Shown: one piece after another, positions 9,290-18,339 of the stretch
Layout of the letters: every line of letters starts with the position of its first letter
How positions within the stretch are numbered: the first letter of the stretch is position 1
DNA from: Oscillatoria salina IIICB1
Lineage (GTDB): Bacteria > Cyanobacteriota > Cyanobacteriia > Cyanobacteriales > SIO1D9
DNA: 64,000 nt
Direction of reading: 5' to 3'
Assembly: GCF_020144665.1 (NCBI RefSeq)
Contig: NZ_JAAHBQ010000009.1
Coordinates: 1 to 64,000, forward strand
Notes under the pieces: model-generated
Told to the model about the DNA's origin: nothing
The model's input: the letters and a program-made list of their open reading frames with translations, nothing else
The model's database searches: none
Made by a program: the position numbers and the translations under genes

Positions 9290-10384
9290 ATGGGTAAAGT
9301 AGCAATATTTCTTTCGTCTTTAGAAGGAGGTGGAGCAGAACGAGTAATGCTTAACTTAGCTGAGGGTTTCTGTAAAAATGGTCTTGGCGTGGACTTGATT
9401 TTAGTTAAAAGAGAAGGTTCCTATTTGACTCAAATTCCAGCAAACGTCAAGGTGATTAATTTAGAGAAGAAGCGATTACTACAAAGCTTACCTGCTTTAG
9501 TTAATTATTTAAAGAAAGAGCGTCCTTTAGCGGTGTTGTCGGCGTTGGAAGATACTAATTTAGTCGCATTGGGCGCTAAATTTTTTTCGGGAGTTTCCAC
9601 TCAAGTCGTTGTTACGGTACATAATACACTTTCTCAGGAGTCCCGAAATGCGACAAGTTTGAAGCGGAAAATAATTCCTTATGTGGTTTCGTGGTTCTAC
9701 CCTTGGGCAGATGCAGTGATAGCTGTATCTCAGGGCGTAGCCAAGGATCTGACTAAACTAGGCTTGCGATCGCGTAATCTAAAAGTTATTTATAACCCGA
9801 TTGTCACTCCCCAGATGAAAGCAAAAATTCAGCAACCACCAGAACATTCTTGGTTGGCGCCTGGAGAGCCACCTGTAATTTTAGGGGTGGGACGTTTGAC
9901 TAAGCAAAAAGATTTTTCTACTCTTATTGAGGCATTTGCCAAAGTCCGACAACAGCAACCAGCGAGACTGATAATCTTAGGAGAAGGTGCAGAACGTTTA
10001 CCATTAGAAACTTTAGCTCAGAAACTTGGTGTCGCCAAAGATCTAGATTTTCCTGGTTTTGTGGATAACCCTTATGCTTATATGGCAGGTGCTGCTGTAC
10101 TGGTTCTTTCTTCTGCTTGGGAGGGTTTTGGCAATGTACTGGTAGAATCAATGCTAGCAGGAACTCCAGTAGTTTCGACTAATTGCGAAAGCGGTCCGGC
10201 AGAAATTTTAGCAAATGGCAAATATGGAAAATTAGTTCCTGTAGGAGATAGCGAGGCAATGGCAAAAGCGATCGCTCAAACACTTGCAGAATCTCCTGAC
10301 TCCAAGTTACTGCAAAAACGAGCATTGGATTTCTCTTTGGAGAAAGCTCTTTCACAGTATCAGCAGTTATTGCCCCTTAACTAA
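9290..10384 (+). CDS. GT4 family glycosyltransferase
   Basis: This 364-residue GT-B enzyme starts with the typical SLEGGGAERVMLNLAEGF glycine-rich segment seen in capsular GT4 proteins. The donor-binding half shows ILGVGRLTKQKDFSTLIEAF, and the E-x7-E motif is in AWEGFGNVLVESMLAGTPVV, followed by CESGPAEIL. A GAGGAG ribosome-binding site lies about nine bases ahead of the ATG. It is cytoplasmic or peripheral to the membrane and is presumed to add one residue of the EPS repeat. It belongs to the GT4 group that often uses UDP-GalNAc or UDP-GlcNAc, but this is not certain. Confidence 0.9.
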   Translation: MGKVAIFLSSLEGGGAERVMLNLAEGFCKNGLGVDLILVKREGSYLTQIPANVKVINLEKKRLLQSLPALVNYLKKERPLAVLSALEDTNLVALGAKFFSGVSTQVVVTVHNTLSQESRNATSLKRKIIPYVVSWFYPWADAVIAVSQGVAKDLTKLGLRSRNLKVIYNPIVTPQMKAKIQQPPEHSWLAPGEPPVILGVGRLTKQKDFSTLIEAFAKVRQQQPARLIILGEGAERLPLETLAQKLGVAKDLDFPGFVDNPYAYMAGAAVLVLSSAWEGFGNVLVESMLAGTPVVSTNCESGPAEILANGKYGKLVPVGDSEAMAKAIAQTLAESPDSKLLQKRALDFSLEKALSQYQQLLPLN

Positions 10385-10447
10385 AAACTGCTTTTTGGGT
10401 AACTATGAATTTGAAATTACAATTATTTCAGTTACAAGGAAAAAACT

Positions 10448-11557
10448 ATGCAAATCAAAAAGCTTCTGGTTACGGGAGAGGAAGGATTTCTCTATCGCTA
10501 TCACTTTCTGGTTGAAGCTATCTCTCAATACGTTAAGCAAGTAGAAACTTTACCCAGTGGCAACTTTTCTAATTTGCGAGTTATTGAATCATTAATTAGT
10601 TTGATTTATCGAATAACTTACAAAATTTCCTTAAGTACCGCCGATCGCCTTTTTCAAAAAAATAAACGAGCCTTTATTGCTAAATCTCGTCAAACTGAAG
10701 CGAAAATTAAACAACTAGGATACAAACCGGATCTAGTTCTTCATATTTTTAGTAAGTATTGTCCAATTTGGGATAATAATTTAGATATTCCTTATGCTAT
10801 GTATCTCGATTATACAATGGCGCTTGCGATCGAAAATTGGTCTCCTTGGGCACCTTTTTTAAATGACAAAGAACGTGAAGATTGGCTGGAGTGCGAACGT
10901 CAAGCATACCAAAAAGCTACTCATCTTTTTACAATGAGCGAACAAGGAAAAACTTCTCTCAAAGAAGATTATGATGTGCCTGAAGAAAAAATTACTGTGG
11001 TCGGTTCTGCTGGTAATTTTCAATTTCCATACGAGGGCAAAAAAACCTTTGGCAGTCAGCAAATATTGTTTAATGGTTCGGACTTTGAAAGAAAAGGAGG
11101 CGATTTAGTTTTAAAGGCTTTTCCAAAAGTAAGAGAAGCACTTCCTAATTCCCAGCTAGTTATAATTGGTAAAAAAATTTTGACTAGCGAACCAGGAATT
11201 ATTAATCCCGGACGGATATCATCTCGAGACGAAATGCGCGAACTTTTCCTCAACAGTGATTTAGTAGTTGCTCCTTCGCGGTGCGAACCTTTTCAAGAAT
11301 TTTTGCTCGAAGCACTGAATTACGGAGTTCCTTGTCTCGTTTCCGATAAAGATGGAATGCCAGAAATTATTGATGACCAAGTAGATGGGATTGTAATTCG
11401 GGAAATGGATGCTGAAGTTTTCGCAAATAAGATTATTGAATTACTCTCTGATTCTAGCAAATTAATTTCTATGTCTAAACAAGCGAGGAAGAAAATAAAA
11501 TATCAATTAAACTGGAATAAAATTGCCGTTAAGATGCTGCAAAAATTGGCAAGTTGA
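10448..11557 (+). CDS. GT4-like glycosyltransferase (divergent N-terminus)
   Basis: This 369-residue protein has a recognisable C-terminal GT-B donor-binding half: LFNGSDFERKGGDLVLKAF, then PSRCEPFQEFLLEALNYGVPC with the E-x7-E spacing, then DGMPEII. The first 200 residues are less typical, basic, and rich in aromatic residues. It lies 63 bases after another GT4 gene and is similar in its FERKGG segment to the protein at 12300, so the two may be distant paralogs. The substrate is unknown. Confidence 0.85.
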   Translation: MQIKKLLVTGEEGFLYRYHFLVEAISQYVKQVETLPSGNFSNLRVIESLISLIYRITYKISLSTADRLFQKNKRAFIAKSRQTEAKIKQLGYKPDLVLHIFSKYCPIWDNNLDIPYAMYLDYTMALAIENWSPWAPFLNDKEREDWLECERQAYQKATHLFTMSEQGKTSLKEDYDVPEEKITVVGSAGNFQFPYEGKKTFGSQQILFNGSDFERKGGDLVLKAFPKVREALPNSQLVIIGKKILTSEPGIINPGRISSRDEMRELFLNSDLVVAPSRCEPFQEFLLEALNYGVPCLVSDKDGMPEIIDDQVDGIVIREMDAEVFANKIIELLSDSSKLISMSKQARKKIKYQLNWNKIAVKMLQKLAS

Positions 11558-11620
11558 AAGTGGCTTTCTAGGAAAAAGTGAAAAACAATTTCTAATTTAA
11601 ACGAAGAACAAGTTATTATC

Positions 11621-12232
11621 ATGTTAGAAAACTTACGCGCAGATATCGATCGGTATGTATATACCGATAACACACCCTGGTTGATGGTAGTCTTAACAAG
11701 GCAAGGTGTATGGGCTACGGCTCAATACAGGTTTAGTCGTTGGGTTCACTATCACGTTCATATACCTGGTATTCGACTTATTTTAAAGATTTTATCGGCT
11801 ATCTGGCGAAAAATAATTGAGTTTATTAGTGGTATTGAGTTACCCAATAGATCGGAAATTGGCAAAGGTCTTTTTATACCTCATCCATACAATATAATCG
11901 TCGGTGGTGCGAAGCTCGGTGAATATTGTACGATAAGTCAAGATGTGACGATTGGAATTGGTGGCAGGGGAGATAAGCAAGGCTTTCCTAAAATTGGCGA
12001 TCGCGCTTATATCGGTGCGGGCGCTCGGATTATTGGTTCAATTACGATTGGTAATGATGTGGCGATCGGAGCTAATGCAGTGGTTACTAAAGATTTACCC
12101 GATAATGCTGTAGCTGTAGGTGTACCTGCAAAAATAATTAATTACAAAGGCTCAAAAGATTTTATATTTTATCGGGAACAAGAATCTGAGGAAGTTACCG
12201 AATTAGTAAATGAAGTTCAAGAGCAAAATTGA
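11621..12232 (+). CDS. Left-handed beta-helix acyltransferase (serine acetyltransferase-like)
   Basis: This 203-residue protein has a helical N-terminus followed by hexapeptide repeats from about residue 85 to 160: HPYNIIVGG, IGEYCTISQDVTIG-like turns, KIGDRAYIGAGARIIG, ITIGNDVAIGANAVVTKD and the closing GVPAKII. This is the LbH acetyltransferase fold close to CysE. In a cysteine pathway one would expect cysE or cysK context. Here it sits between two GT4 genes, so O-acetylation of an EPS sugar is more likely. An overlooked role as a serine acetyltransferase remains possible. Confidence 0.82.
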   Translation: MLENLRADIDRYVYTDNTPWLMVVLTRQGVWATAQYRFSRWVHYHVHIPGIRLILKILSAIWRKIIEFISGIELPNRSEIGKGLFIPHPYNIIVGGAKLGEYCTISQDVTIGIGGRGDKQGFPKIGDRAYIGAGARIIGSITIGNDVAIGANAVVTKDLPDNAVAVGVPAKIINYKGSKDFIFYREQESEEVTELVNEVQEQN

Positions 12233-12299
12233 AAGTAATAGCAAGTTAAAAATTTACTGAGTTTGAAGATCGATTTGTTGATAGCTTTAACTAATTTAT

Positions 12300-13403
12300 A
12301 TGCCTCTACTCTATCGCTTTGGTTTTGTCCTCGAACAAACGCTAGGTCATGTTACCCACGCCCAAAATCTAATCCAGTCGCTGGCTGAAGATAATTCTGT
12401 ACAGCCATCTTGGATGTTAGTACCTCTGGAAGTTAACGATATTTGGAAAAGAATACGAGTACCGAATATATCTTTGTTGCTTAGTTTGCGAGCTAGAGGT
12501 ATGGTAAAAACAGCCTTACGCCAAGAAAATTTAGACTGTTTGTTCTACCATACGCAACTGACTTCGTTATTTAGCTTGGAACATATCCAGCGTATTCCCA
12601 CCGTAATTTCTTTGGATGCTACGCCTGATAACTTTGAAACGATCGCCGCAGCTTATAGTTCTAATACTGCTAAAGGAGCGATCGCGCGACTGAAATTTGC
12701 TTGGTATCGAAAAATATTTCAACAAGCGGCGGCTTTAATAACTTGGTCAAATTGGGTTAAACAGAGTTTAGAGAAAGATTACGGGATCGAAGCTGATAAA
12801 ATTACGGTCATACCTCCAGGTGTTCATCTCGATCGCTGGCATTTTACTCCTAAACCAGTAGTAACAGATCGACCTATGCGTCTGCTGTTCGTTGGTGGTG
12901 ATTTTGAACGCAAAGGGGGAAGTATCCTGCTGGATGCGTTTCGTGGAGGTTTAGCCGATCTTTGCGAGTTAGATATCGTTACAAAAGACGAACAAATTTC
13001 CTCAGAAGGTTCGATTCGCGTGCATCGAGGATTAACACCGAATAGCCCTCAATTGCAACAGTTGTTCGCTGAGGCAGATATTTTTGTCTTTCCCACGTTA
13101 GGAGATACAAACGCGATCGTGGTTTTGGAAGCAATGGCATCAGGACTTGCGGTAATTACCACTAAGATAGGAGCATTAGCCGAAGAAATAGAAGACGGGG
13201 TGAATGGGTTATTAGTACCAGTTAATGACTCGGAAGCGATCGCTGATGCCGTGCGATCGCTATGTGAATCTCGCCAACGTCTAGCTGCAATGAAAGTCGC
13301 CAGTCGTGCTAAAGCTGAACGTTATTTTAGTGCTAAGCATAATTATCAAGCTTTGGTAGATATTCTTAAACATTGTGTAGACAAAAGCAAGGGCAACTTT
13401 TAA
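12300..13403 (+). CDS. GT4 family glycosyltransferase
   Basis: This 367-residue GT-B protein shows the acceptor-side GHVTHAQNLIQSL segment and the donor half RLLFVGGDFERKGGSILLDAF. The E-x7-E region is replaced by TNAIVVLEAMASGLAVI, in which the second Glu is kept and the first position is Asn/Thr-like, followed by GALAEEIEDGVNGLLV. No signal peptide or membrane span is seen. It lies in the EPS cluster, 68 bases downstream of the acetyltransferase gene. Its donor sugar is not predictable. The change at the first Glu may affect mechanism, but such variants exist in GT4. Confidence 0.86.
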   Translation: MPLLYRFGFVLEQTLGHVTHAQNLIQSLAEDNSVQPSWMLVPLEVNDIWKRIRVPNISLLLSLRARGMVKTALRQENLDCLFYHTQLTSLFSLEHIQRIPTVISLDATPDNFETIAAAYSSNTAKGAIARLKFAWYRKIFQQAAALITWSNWVKQSLEKDYGIEADKITVIPPGVHLDRWHFTPKPVVTDRPMRLLFVGGDFERKGGSILLDAFRGGLADLCELDIVTKDEQISSEGSIRVHRGLTPNSPQLQQLFAEADIFVFPTLGDTNAIVVLEAMASGLAVITTKIGALAEEIEDGVNGLLVPVNDSEAIADAVRSLCESRQRLAAMKVASRAKAERYFSAKHNYQALVDILKHCVDKSKGNF

Positions 13404-13469
13404 ACTCAATTATCTTTGCTAAAGAACGTTATTTTATTTCACGAGAACGCGCTAAAAACTGCAAAAAAA

Positions 13470-14348
13470 ATGAACGATAAGCAAGTTACTTTTGGTATTA
13501 TTACTCCTAGCTATGCTCCTGATTTCGAGCGCTGTAAATTATTGTGTGAGAGTGTCGATAAATTTATTTCTCCGGCTGTTAAACATTATTTGATTGTCGA
13601 TCGGCGAGATTTACAACTTTTTCGGCAATTAGAAAATTCCCATACTGAACTGCTAGCAGTAGAAGATATTTTACCTTGGTGGATTCAGCGCGTACCTTTC
13701 CTAAAAAAAGCCTGGTTGAGCCTGAAAACAATGCCTTTACGGAATTGGTTAGTTCAGCAAATTGTCAAGATTGCCACCGGACAAGAAATTGCCGAAGATG
13801 TAGCTGTTTTTGTGGATTCAGATGTAGTCTTTGTCCGCCCTTTTGATTTTCAAACTTTTGTTCGTGATGACGGGAAAGTAAGATTTTATCGCGAACCAAA
13901 AGGAAACGAAATTCAAAAGAAAGTACATCTCAAATGGCATCAGTCTGCTAGTAATTTGCTAGGATTGCCTGATGTAGATCTGACAATTCCTGACTACATT
14001 GGTAATGCGATTACTTGGAAAAAAGAAAATGTAGTTAAGTTATGCAAACACTTGGAAAGTGTGTCTGGACGAGGATGGATTGAAACATTAGCAAATACTT
14101 ATAATTTATCTGAGTACGTGCTTTATGGTATCTTTGTCGAGCGGATTTTGCAATCAGAATCAGGACATTACAATCGAGCAGAAAATCTTTGTAATGACTA
14201 TTGGTATCCCGAAGCTCTTGATGATGAAAAATTGTCACAATTGATTAAAAAAACTGCACCAGAACAAGTAGCTTTGATGATTACAGCGAAAGCGGGAATG
14301 CCAGTAGAAAGATATAAACCTTTGTTAGAAAAAGAGTTTTCTTTTTAA
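13470..14348 (+). CDS. DUF6492-like putative glycosyltransferase
   Basis: The protein has 292 residues from the ATG at 13470. A TTG at 13416 would add 18 residues of non-conserved sequence. It begins with FGIITPSYAPDFERCKLL and has VAVFVDSDVVFVRPF near residues 112-127, a DSD motif like the metal-binding DxD of GT-A enzymes. I recognise the overall pattern as DUF6492, whose members often sit in polysaccharide clusters. It is the last sugar-transfer candidate before the GH74-like gene. Activity is unproven for the family, so a glycosyltransferase role is inference from fold-like motifs and position. Confidence 0.72.
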   Translation: MNDKQVTFGIITPSYAPDFERCKLLCESVDKFISPAVKHYLIVDRRDLQLFRQLENSHTELLAVEDILPWWIQRVPFLKKAWLSLKTMPLRNWLVQQIVKIATGQEIAEDVAVFVDSDVVFVRPFDFQTFVRDDGKVRFYREPKGNEIQKKVHLKWHQSASNLLGLPDVDLTIPDYIGNAITWKKENVVKLCKHLESVSGRGWIETLANTYNLSEYVLYGIFVERILQSESGHYNRAENLCNDYWYPEALDDEKLSQLIKKTAPEQVALMITAKAGMPVERYKPLLEKEFSF

Positions 14349-14411
14349 TGTTTGAAAGGTTCAAGGGGAGAATTTGTAACTCTAAAGTATCGGTTTGGGA
14401 ACTTTTAGTAT

Positions 14412-14436
14412 GCGAGCATCTCGCTCGCTATTTTTA
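14412..14436 (+). terminator. Rho-independent-like terminator after the EPS glycosyltransferases
   Basis: A GC-rich 6-bp stem (GCGAGC at 14412-14417, GCTCGC at 14423-14428) with a 5-base loop is followed by TATTTTTAT. It lies 64 bases after the DUF6492 stop and before the GH74-like gene. Confidence 0.55.
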
Positions 14437-14476
14437 TACATCTCTAGCTAAAAATTAACTATTTTGTTTAGATAAA

Positions 14477-16813
14477 ATGAATTTCGTAGATAGAAAAAAA
14501 GCCCGTTATTTAGTTAATAAAGTTAAATCTTTGAGAATTTTGCCAAAAGCTAAATTGGCTTATCTGGGTTTAGCGATCGCTACTTTATTCTTCGTATTTT
14601 TTAGCAAAAATTTATTGACTTTAACCGACAATAGTGGTATATCAAGCCTACCAAGCGAGGTAGCTTTATTTACAACGACAACGAATGAAGTATACGAATG
14701 GAAAAATGTCAAAATTGGTGGTGGTGGTTTTGTGACGGGTATAGTCGTTCATCCTACAGTTCCTGACATAGTATACGCTCGTACTGATGTGGGTGGATTA
14801 TATGGTTGGAACTCGACAAACCAAAGTTGGCGACAATTATTTCAGGCTGATAACTTACCCGAAAATATACCATATCCACCTTACTCAGTTGAAAGTGTAG
14901 CGATCGCGCCTAGCAATCCCGATTTAATTTATGTAGCAACTGGTGCTTATACTAAATCTCAAGACAAATTAAATCCTGGATATACCCTTAAATCTAGCGA
15001 TCGCGGCGAATCTTGGCAACTCCTCAATCTTTCTTTACCAATGGGTGGAAACGAACATTGGCGATGGACGGGAGAACGTTTAGCAGTAGATCCTCATAAC
15101 CAGAATATCATTTATTTCGCTTCTCGTTTAGACGGACTTTGGCGTAGCGAAAACGGGGGAGAAACTTGGAATCAAATCGATCCGAAAATGGTTCCCGTAG
15201 GTGAATCTCATCCCGATAGCGAACAAAAAGCTGGCGTAACTTATGTAGTTTTCGATCCCACCTCAGATACAGTTAATAGCCAAACTCAAATAATCTATGC
15301 CGGGGTAGCTGGTAAAGGAATTTATCAAACTACTGACGGCGGAACTAGCTGGAAACTTTTACGAGAATTTTCATCTACCGATCTCGTTCCTCAACAAGGA
15401 ATTGTTAACAATAAAGGAGAGCTATTTACTACTCTTTACCAGCGACAAAAAGATTCATTAGGTAGTGTTTGGAAATTCACCTCCACAGGTTGGCAAGATC
15501 TTACCCCAGAAACAGGGAAAAACTATTCGGCTATTGCTGTCGATCCTCACCAACCGGAAACTATTTTTGTCGTTACTTATCCGATGACTCCTAATAACAT
15601 TTACCGTTCCGAGGATGGCGGTACAACCTGGACAACATTGAAAAATACTATTAACAAAGTATCTTGGTATCCTGACTGGTGTTTTTACACTCTGACAGGA
15701 GGTATAGCTATTTCTCCTTTTAATTCCGAAGAAGTTTGGCTGACTAATGGTGTTGGGGTTTGGAAAACAGAAAATAGTCGCGATCGCCAGGTAAAATGGG
15801 CAGCAGTCGTGAATGGAATTGAAGAAATTGTTACCTTTGATGGCGTAAGTACGCCCGGAGGAGCAAGTTTGCTGACTGCGATCGCCGATTTTGATGGATT
15901 TCGCCATGATTCTTTAGATGCTTTCCCTGAGAAAACTCACGGTAGAGAAGTTTTTAACACAACCACCAGCATCACCTACAGCAGTGGTAATCCTAACTTT
16001 ATTGTTTCTGTCGGCGCATCTCATCACAATTTTTCCCAAATTCGTGCCGGATTTTCAACTAATAATGGAAAAACTTGGCAACAATTTCCTTCCTTAGAAA
16101 AAGGAACTCATCCCAATGAATTAATCTTTGGTAACGTGGCTGTTTCGGCTACAGATGTCAACAATATAGTTTGGCAACCTACTAACTGGAAACCTGCTTA
16201 TTTTACTAAAGATCGAGGCAAAACCTGGCAAAGAATCGATTGGTTTACCGAAGGAGATCTTGGCGGTGGAGCGCATACTCATCTTTGGAATAGTCAACAA
16301 ATATTAGCCGCAGATCCAGTTCGAGGTAGCACATTTTACCTTTATCATCACGTCAAGGGACGAATGTTACGCAGCGACAACGGTGGTGAAACTTGGCAAA
16401 TTGTCAATGAGATGCTACCTGAAGGCGTCTGGAAAGGAGCGAAAGTAAATACTGCTCCTGGTATGGCTGGTGAAGTTTGGGTGAGTTTAAAAGAAAAAGG
16501 CTTATATCGCTCCGGCAACTTCGGTGAAGAGTTTGTCAAAGTGGCAAATGTTGACGAAGCACAAGTTTTTGGCTTTGGGAAAGCAGCTCCTGGGGTAAAT
16601 CATCCGACAGTTTTCCTTGAAGGAAAAGTCGCTGGAGAGTCGGGAGTTTTTCGCTCAACCGATCTCGGTAAAACTTGGCTACGCATCGCTGACTACCCTC
16701 AAGGCTATTTGGGGGACTTCAATGTCTTGGTGGGAGATTTAAATGTCTTCGGACGAGTTTTTTTGGGAACTAGTGGGAATGGATTTATTTACGGAGAGCC
16801 GCAAACAGATTAA
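14477..16813 (+). CDS. Membrane-anchored GH74-like glycanase with Asp-box repeats
   Basis: This 778-residue protein has one N-terminal membrane segment (about residues 28-46) and no evident cleavage site, so it is probably anchored facing the periplasm. The rest is beta-propeller sequence with at least eight Asp-box motifs of the form S-x-D-x-G-x-T/S-W (for example SSDRGESW, TTDGGTSW, SEDGGTTW, SDNGGETW). The opening GGGGFVTGIVVHPT and YARTDVGGLY (Asp104) and the mid-protein ADFDGFRHD (Asp471/473) match the catalytic-Asp regions of GH74 xyloglucanases as I know them. It may trim or release the EPS made by the upstream genes. A non-catalytic propeller is the alternative. Confidence 0.78.
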   Translation: MNFVDRKKARYLVNKVKSLRILPKAKLAYLGLAIATLFFVFFSKNLLTLTDNSGISSLPSEVALFTTTTNEVYEWKNVKIGGGGFVTGIVVHPTVPDIVYARTDVGGLYGWNSTNQSWRQLFQADNLPENIPYPPYSVESVAIAPSNPDLIYVATGAYTKSQDKLNPGYTLKSSDRGESWQLLNLSLPMGGNEHWRWTGERLAVDPHNQNIIYFASRLDGLWRSENGGETWNQIDPKMVPVGESHPDSEQKAGVTYVVFDPTSDTVNSQTQIIYAGVAGKGIYQTTDGGTSWKLLREFSSTDLVPQQGIVNNKGELFTTLYQRQKDSLGSVWKFTSTGWQDLTPETGKNYSAIAVDPHQPETIFVVTYPMTPNNIYRSEDGGTTWTTLKNTINKVSWYPDWCFYTLTGGIAISPFNSEEVWLTNGVGVWKTENSRDRQVKWAAVVNGIEEIVTFDGVSTPGGASLLTAIADFDGFRHDSLDAFPEKTHGREVFNTTTSITYSSGNPNFIVSVGASHHNFSQIRAGFSTNNGKTWQQFPSLEKGTHPNELIFGNVAVSATDVNNIVWQPTNWKPAYFTKDRGKTWQRIDWFTEGDLGGGAHTHLWNSQQILAADPVRGSTFYLYHHVKGRMLRSDNGGETWQIVNEMLPEGVWKGAKVNTAPGMAGEVWVSLKEKGLYRSGNFGEEFVKVANVDEAQVFGFGKAAPGVNHPTVFLEGKVAGESGVFRSTDLGKTWLRIADYPQGYLGDFNVLVGDLNVFGRVFLGTSGNGFIYGEPQTD

Positions 16814-16894
16814 TTGAGGTTCCCACGCTCTAGGGAAAAAACTAAAGATTTTGTTAATATTATTACCAAATATGAATTTTACTGAGAAACCACG

Positions 16895-17602
16895 ATGACC
16901 AATACCCCCTCCGATAATAAAGTTGTAATTGCACCGTCGATTCTGTCGGCGGATTTTAGCCGTCTGGGAGAAGAAATTAAGGCTGTAGACGAAGCGGGTG
17001 CTGACTGGATTCACGTTGATGTGATGGATGGTCGCTTTGTGCCAAATATTACCATTGGTCCACTGATTGTGAAGGCAATTCGCCCAGTGACGAAAAAGCC
17101 TCTGGACGTTCACTTAATGATCGTGGAACCAGAAAAATATGTCGAAGATTTCGCTAAAGCAGGCGCGGATCTTATTTCTGTTCACGCCGAACATAATGCT
17201 TCGCCGCATTTACACCGCACTCTCGGTCAAATTAAGGATTTAGGTAAGCAAGCTGGAGTTGTACTTAATCCGGGTACTCCTTTAGAGTTGATTGAGTATG
17301 TGCTGGATTTGTGCGACTTGATTTTAATTATGAGCGTTAACCCTGGTTTTGGAGGTCAAAGCTTTATTCCTGGTGTAGTACCGAAAATTCAGCAATTGCG
17401 TCAAATGTGCAGCGATCGCGGACTGAATCCTTGGATTGAGGTTGATGGCGGTCTGAAGCCAGATAATACTTGGCAGGTGTTAGAAGCTGGTGCAAATGCG
17501 ATCGTTGCTGGTTCGGCTGTATTTAAAGCTCCTAGTTATGCTGAGGCTATTGAAGGTATTCGCAACAGCAAGCGTCCTGAAAAGGAATTAGTTACAGCTT
17601 AA
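16895..17602 (+). CDS. rpe: Ribulose-phosphate 3-epimerase
   Basis: This 235-residue TIM-barrel enzyme interconverts ribulose-5-phosphate and xylulose-5-phosphate in the Calvin-Benson and pentose-phosphate pathways. The motifs are canonical: [16 protein letters not shown] at the N-terminus, [14 protein letters not shown] with metal-binding His and Asp, [22 protein letters not shown], and [10 protein letters not shown] near the C-terminus. Length and all metal ligands agree with the family. It follows the EPS cluster on the same strand but has its own strong terminator and is a housekeeping gene. Confidence 0.97.
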   Translation: MTNTPSDNKVVIAPSILSADFSRLGEEIKAVDEAGADWIHVDVMDGRFVPNITIGPLIVKAIRPVTKKPLDVHLMIVEPEKYVEDFAKAGADLISVHAEHNASPHLHRTLGQIKDLGKQAGVVLNPGTPLELIEYVLDLCDLILIMSVNPGFGGQSFIPGVVPKIQQLRQMCSDRGLNPWIEVDGGLKPDNTWQVLEAGANAIVAGSAVFKAPSYAEAIEGIRNSKRPEKELVTA

Positions 17603-17616
17603 TTAGTAATTTAATC

Positions 17617-17656
17617 ATCAGGAGAAAAGGCGATCGCCTTTTCTCCTGATTTTATC
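17617..17656 (+). terminator. Perfect 34-bp palindromic terminator of rpe, HIP1 at its apex
   Basis: Bases 17617-17650 form a perfect palindrome with 17-base arms (left arm starts ATCAGGAGAAAAGG), followed by TTTATC. The centre is GGCGATCGCC, which contains the HIP1 octamer. It lies 15 bases after the rpe stop. Confidence 0.85.
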
Positions 17657-17701
17657 AATCAATTTGGTATAAATATATGTTCTAGTAGCTAAGTTTTGTC
17701 C

Positions 17702-18301
17702 ATGCCTTTACGACATAATCTTAATCTATTAGCTAAAAAGCCGCTAATTTTACTAATCGTTATTACTGGTGGTTTTTTTTCTCTGAGTATCCTCGCTTTT
17801 TTGGGTTATCTAAGTGTTGCTTACAAAAGTTTTTATGTACCTTCTGGTTCTATGGAACCAACTTTAAAAATTAACGATCGTTTATTGGCAAATCGATTAG
17901 CTTATGATTCTCGCCTACCTCAGCGAGGAGATATTATTGTTTTTGAGATAACTGAAGCTTTACGAAAACGAAATTTTCAAGGTACTTTTCTCGGTCGAGT
18001 TGTGGGTTTGCCCGAGGATAAAATCGAACTCAAAGAGGGAAAAGTTTACGTTAACAATACAGTTTTAACAGAAAATTATCTTCAGGAAAAAGAGACAGAA
18101 ATTTTTTGTTTACCTGAAGATCGACCTTATCTGACTCAACCAGTAGTCATACCAGAAAACTCATACCTTGTCTTGGGAGATAACCGCGATAATAGCTATG
18201 ATGGTCGCTGTTGGGGAGTTGTTCCCGAAGAAAAAATAATTGGCAAAATAGTCTTTCGCTATTTCCCCTTTAAACGTTTCGGTTCTTTGAACGAGAAATA
18301 G
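17702..18301 (+). CDS. lepB: Signal peptidase I-like protein lacking the usual catalytic lysine
   Basis: This 199-residue S26 family protein has one N-terminal membrane anchor (about residues 15-40). It has the catalytic-serine box VPSGSMEPTL (Ser50), the box RLPQRGDIIVF, and the C-terminal GDNRDNSYDGRCWGVV box. The box that normally reads K-R-x-x-G-L-P is FLGRVVGLPEDK, so Gly98 stands where the general-base Lys is expected. The codon is GGT, a clean substitution. A TTG six bases upstream of the ATG is an alternative start. Cyanobacteria often carry more than one LepB, so this copy may be specialised or inactive. Confidence 0.85.
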   Translation: MPLRHNLNLLAKKPLILLIVITGGFFSLSILAFLGYLSVAYKSFYVPSGSMEPTLKINDRLLANRLAYDSRLPQRGDIIVFEITEALRKRNFQGTFLGRVVGLPEDKIELKEGKVYVNNTVLTENYLQEKETEIFCLPEDRPYLTQPVVIPENSYLVLGDNRDNSYDGRCWGVVPEEKIIGKIVFRYFPFKRFGSLNEK

Positions 18302-18339
18302 GCTTATGAACTACAAGAGCAAATTTACTTTGACTCCTC

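Noticed and set aside
11621-12232. Dedicated cysE for cysteine synthesis
   Set aside because: The LbH fold fits, but the genes on both sides are glycosyltransferases and no cysteine genes are near. An EPS acetyltransferase is the better call.
14412-14436. Candidate tRNA or small RNA in the gap before the GH74-like gene
   Set aside because: The only structure is a short terminator-type hairpin. There is no T-loop GTTCGA-type sequence or cloverleaf.
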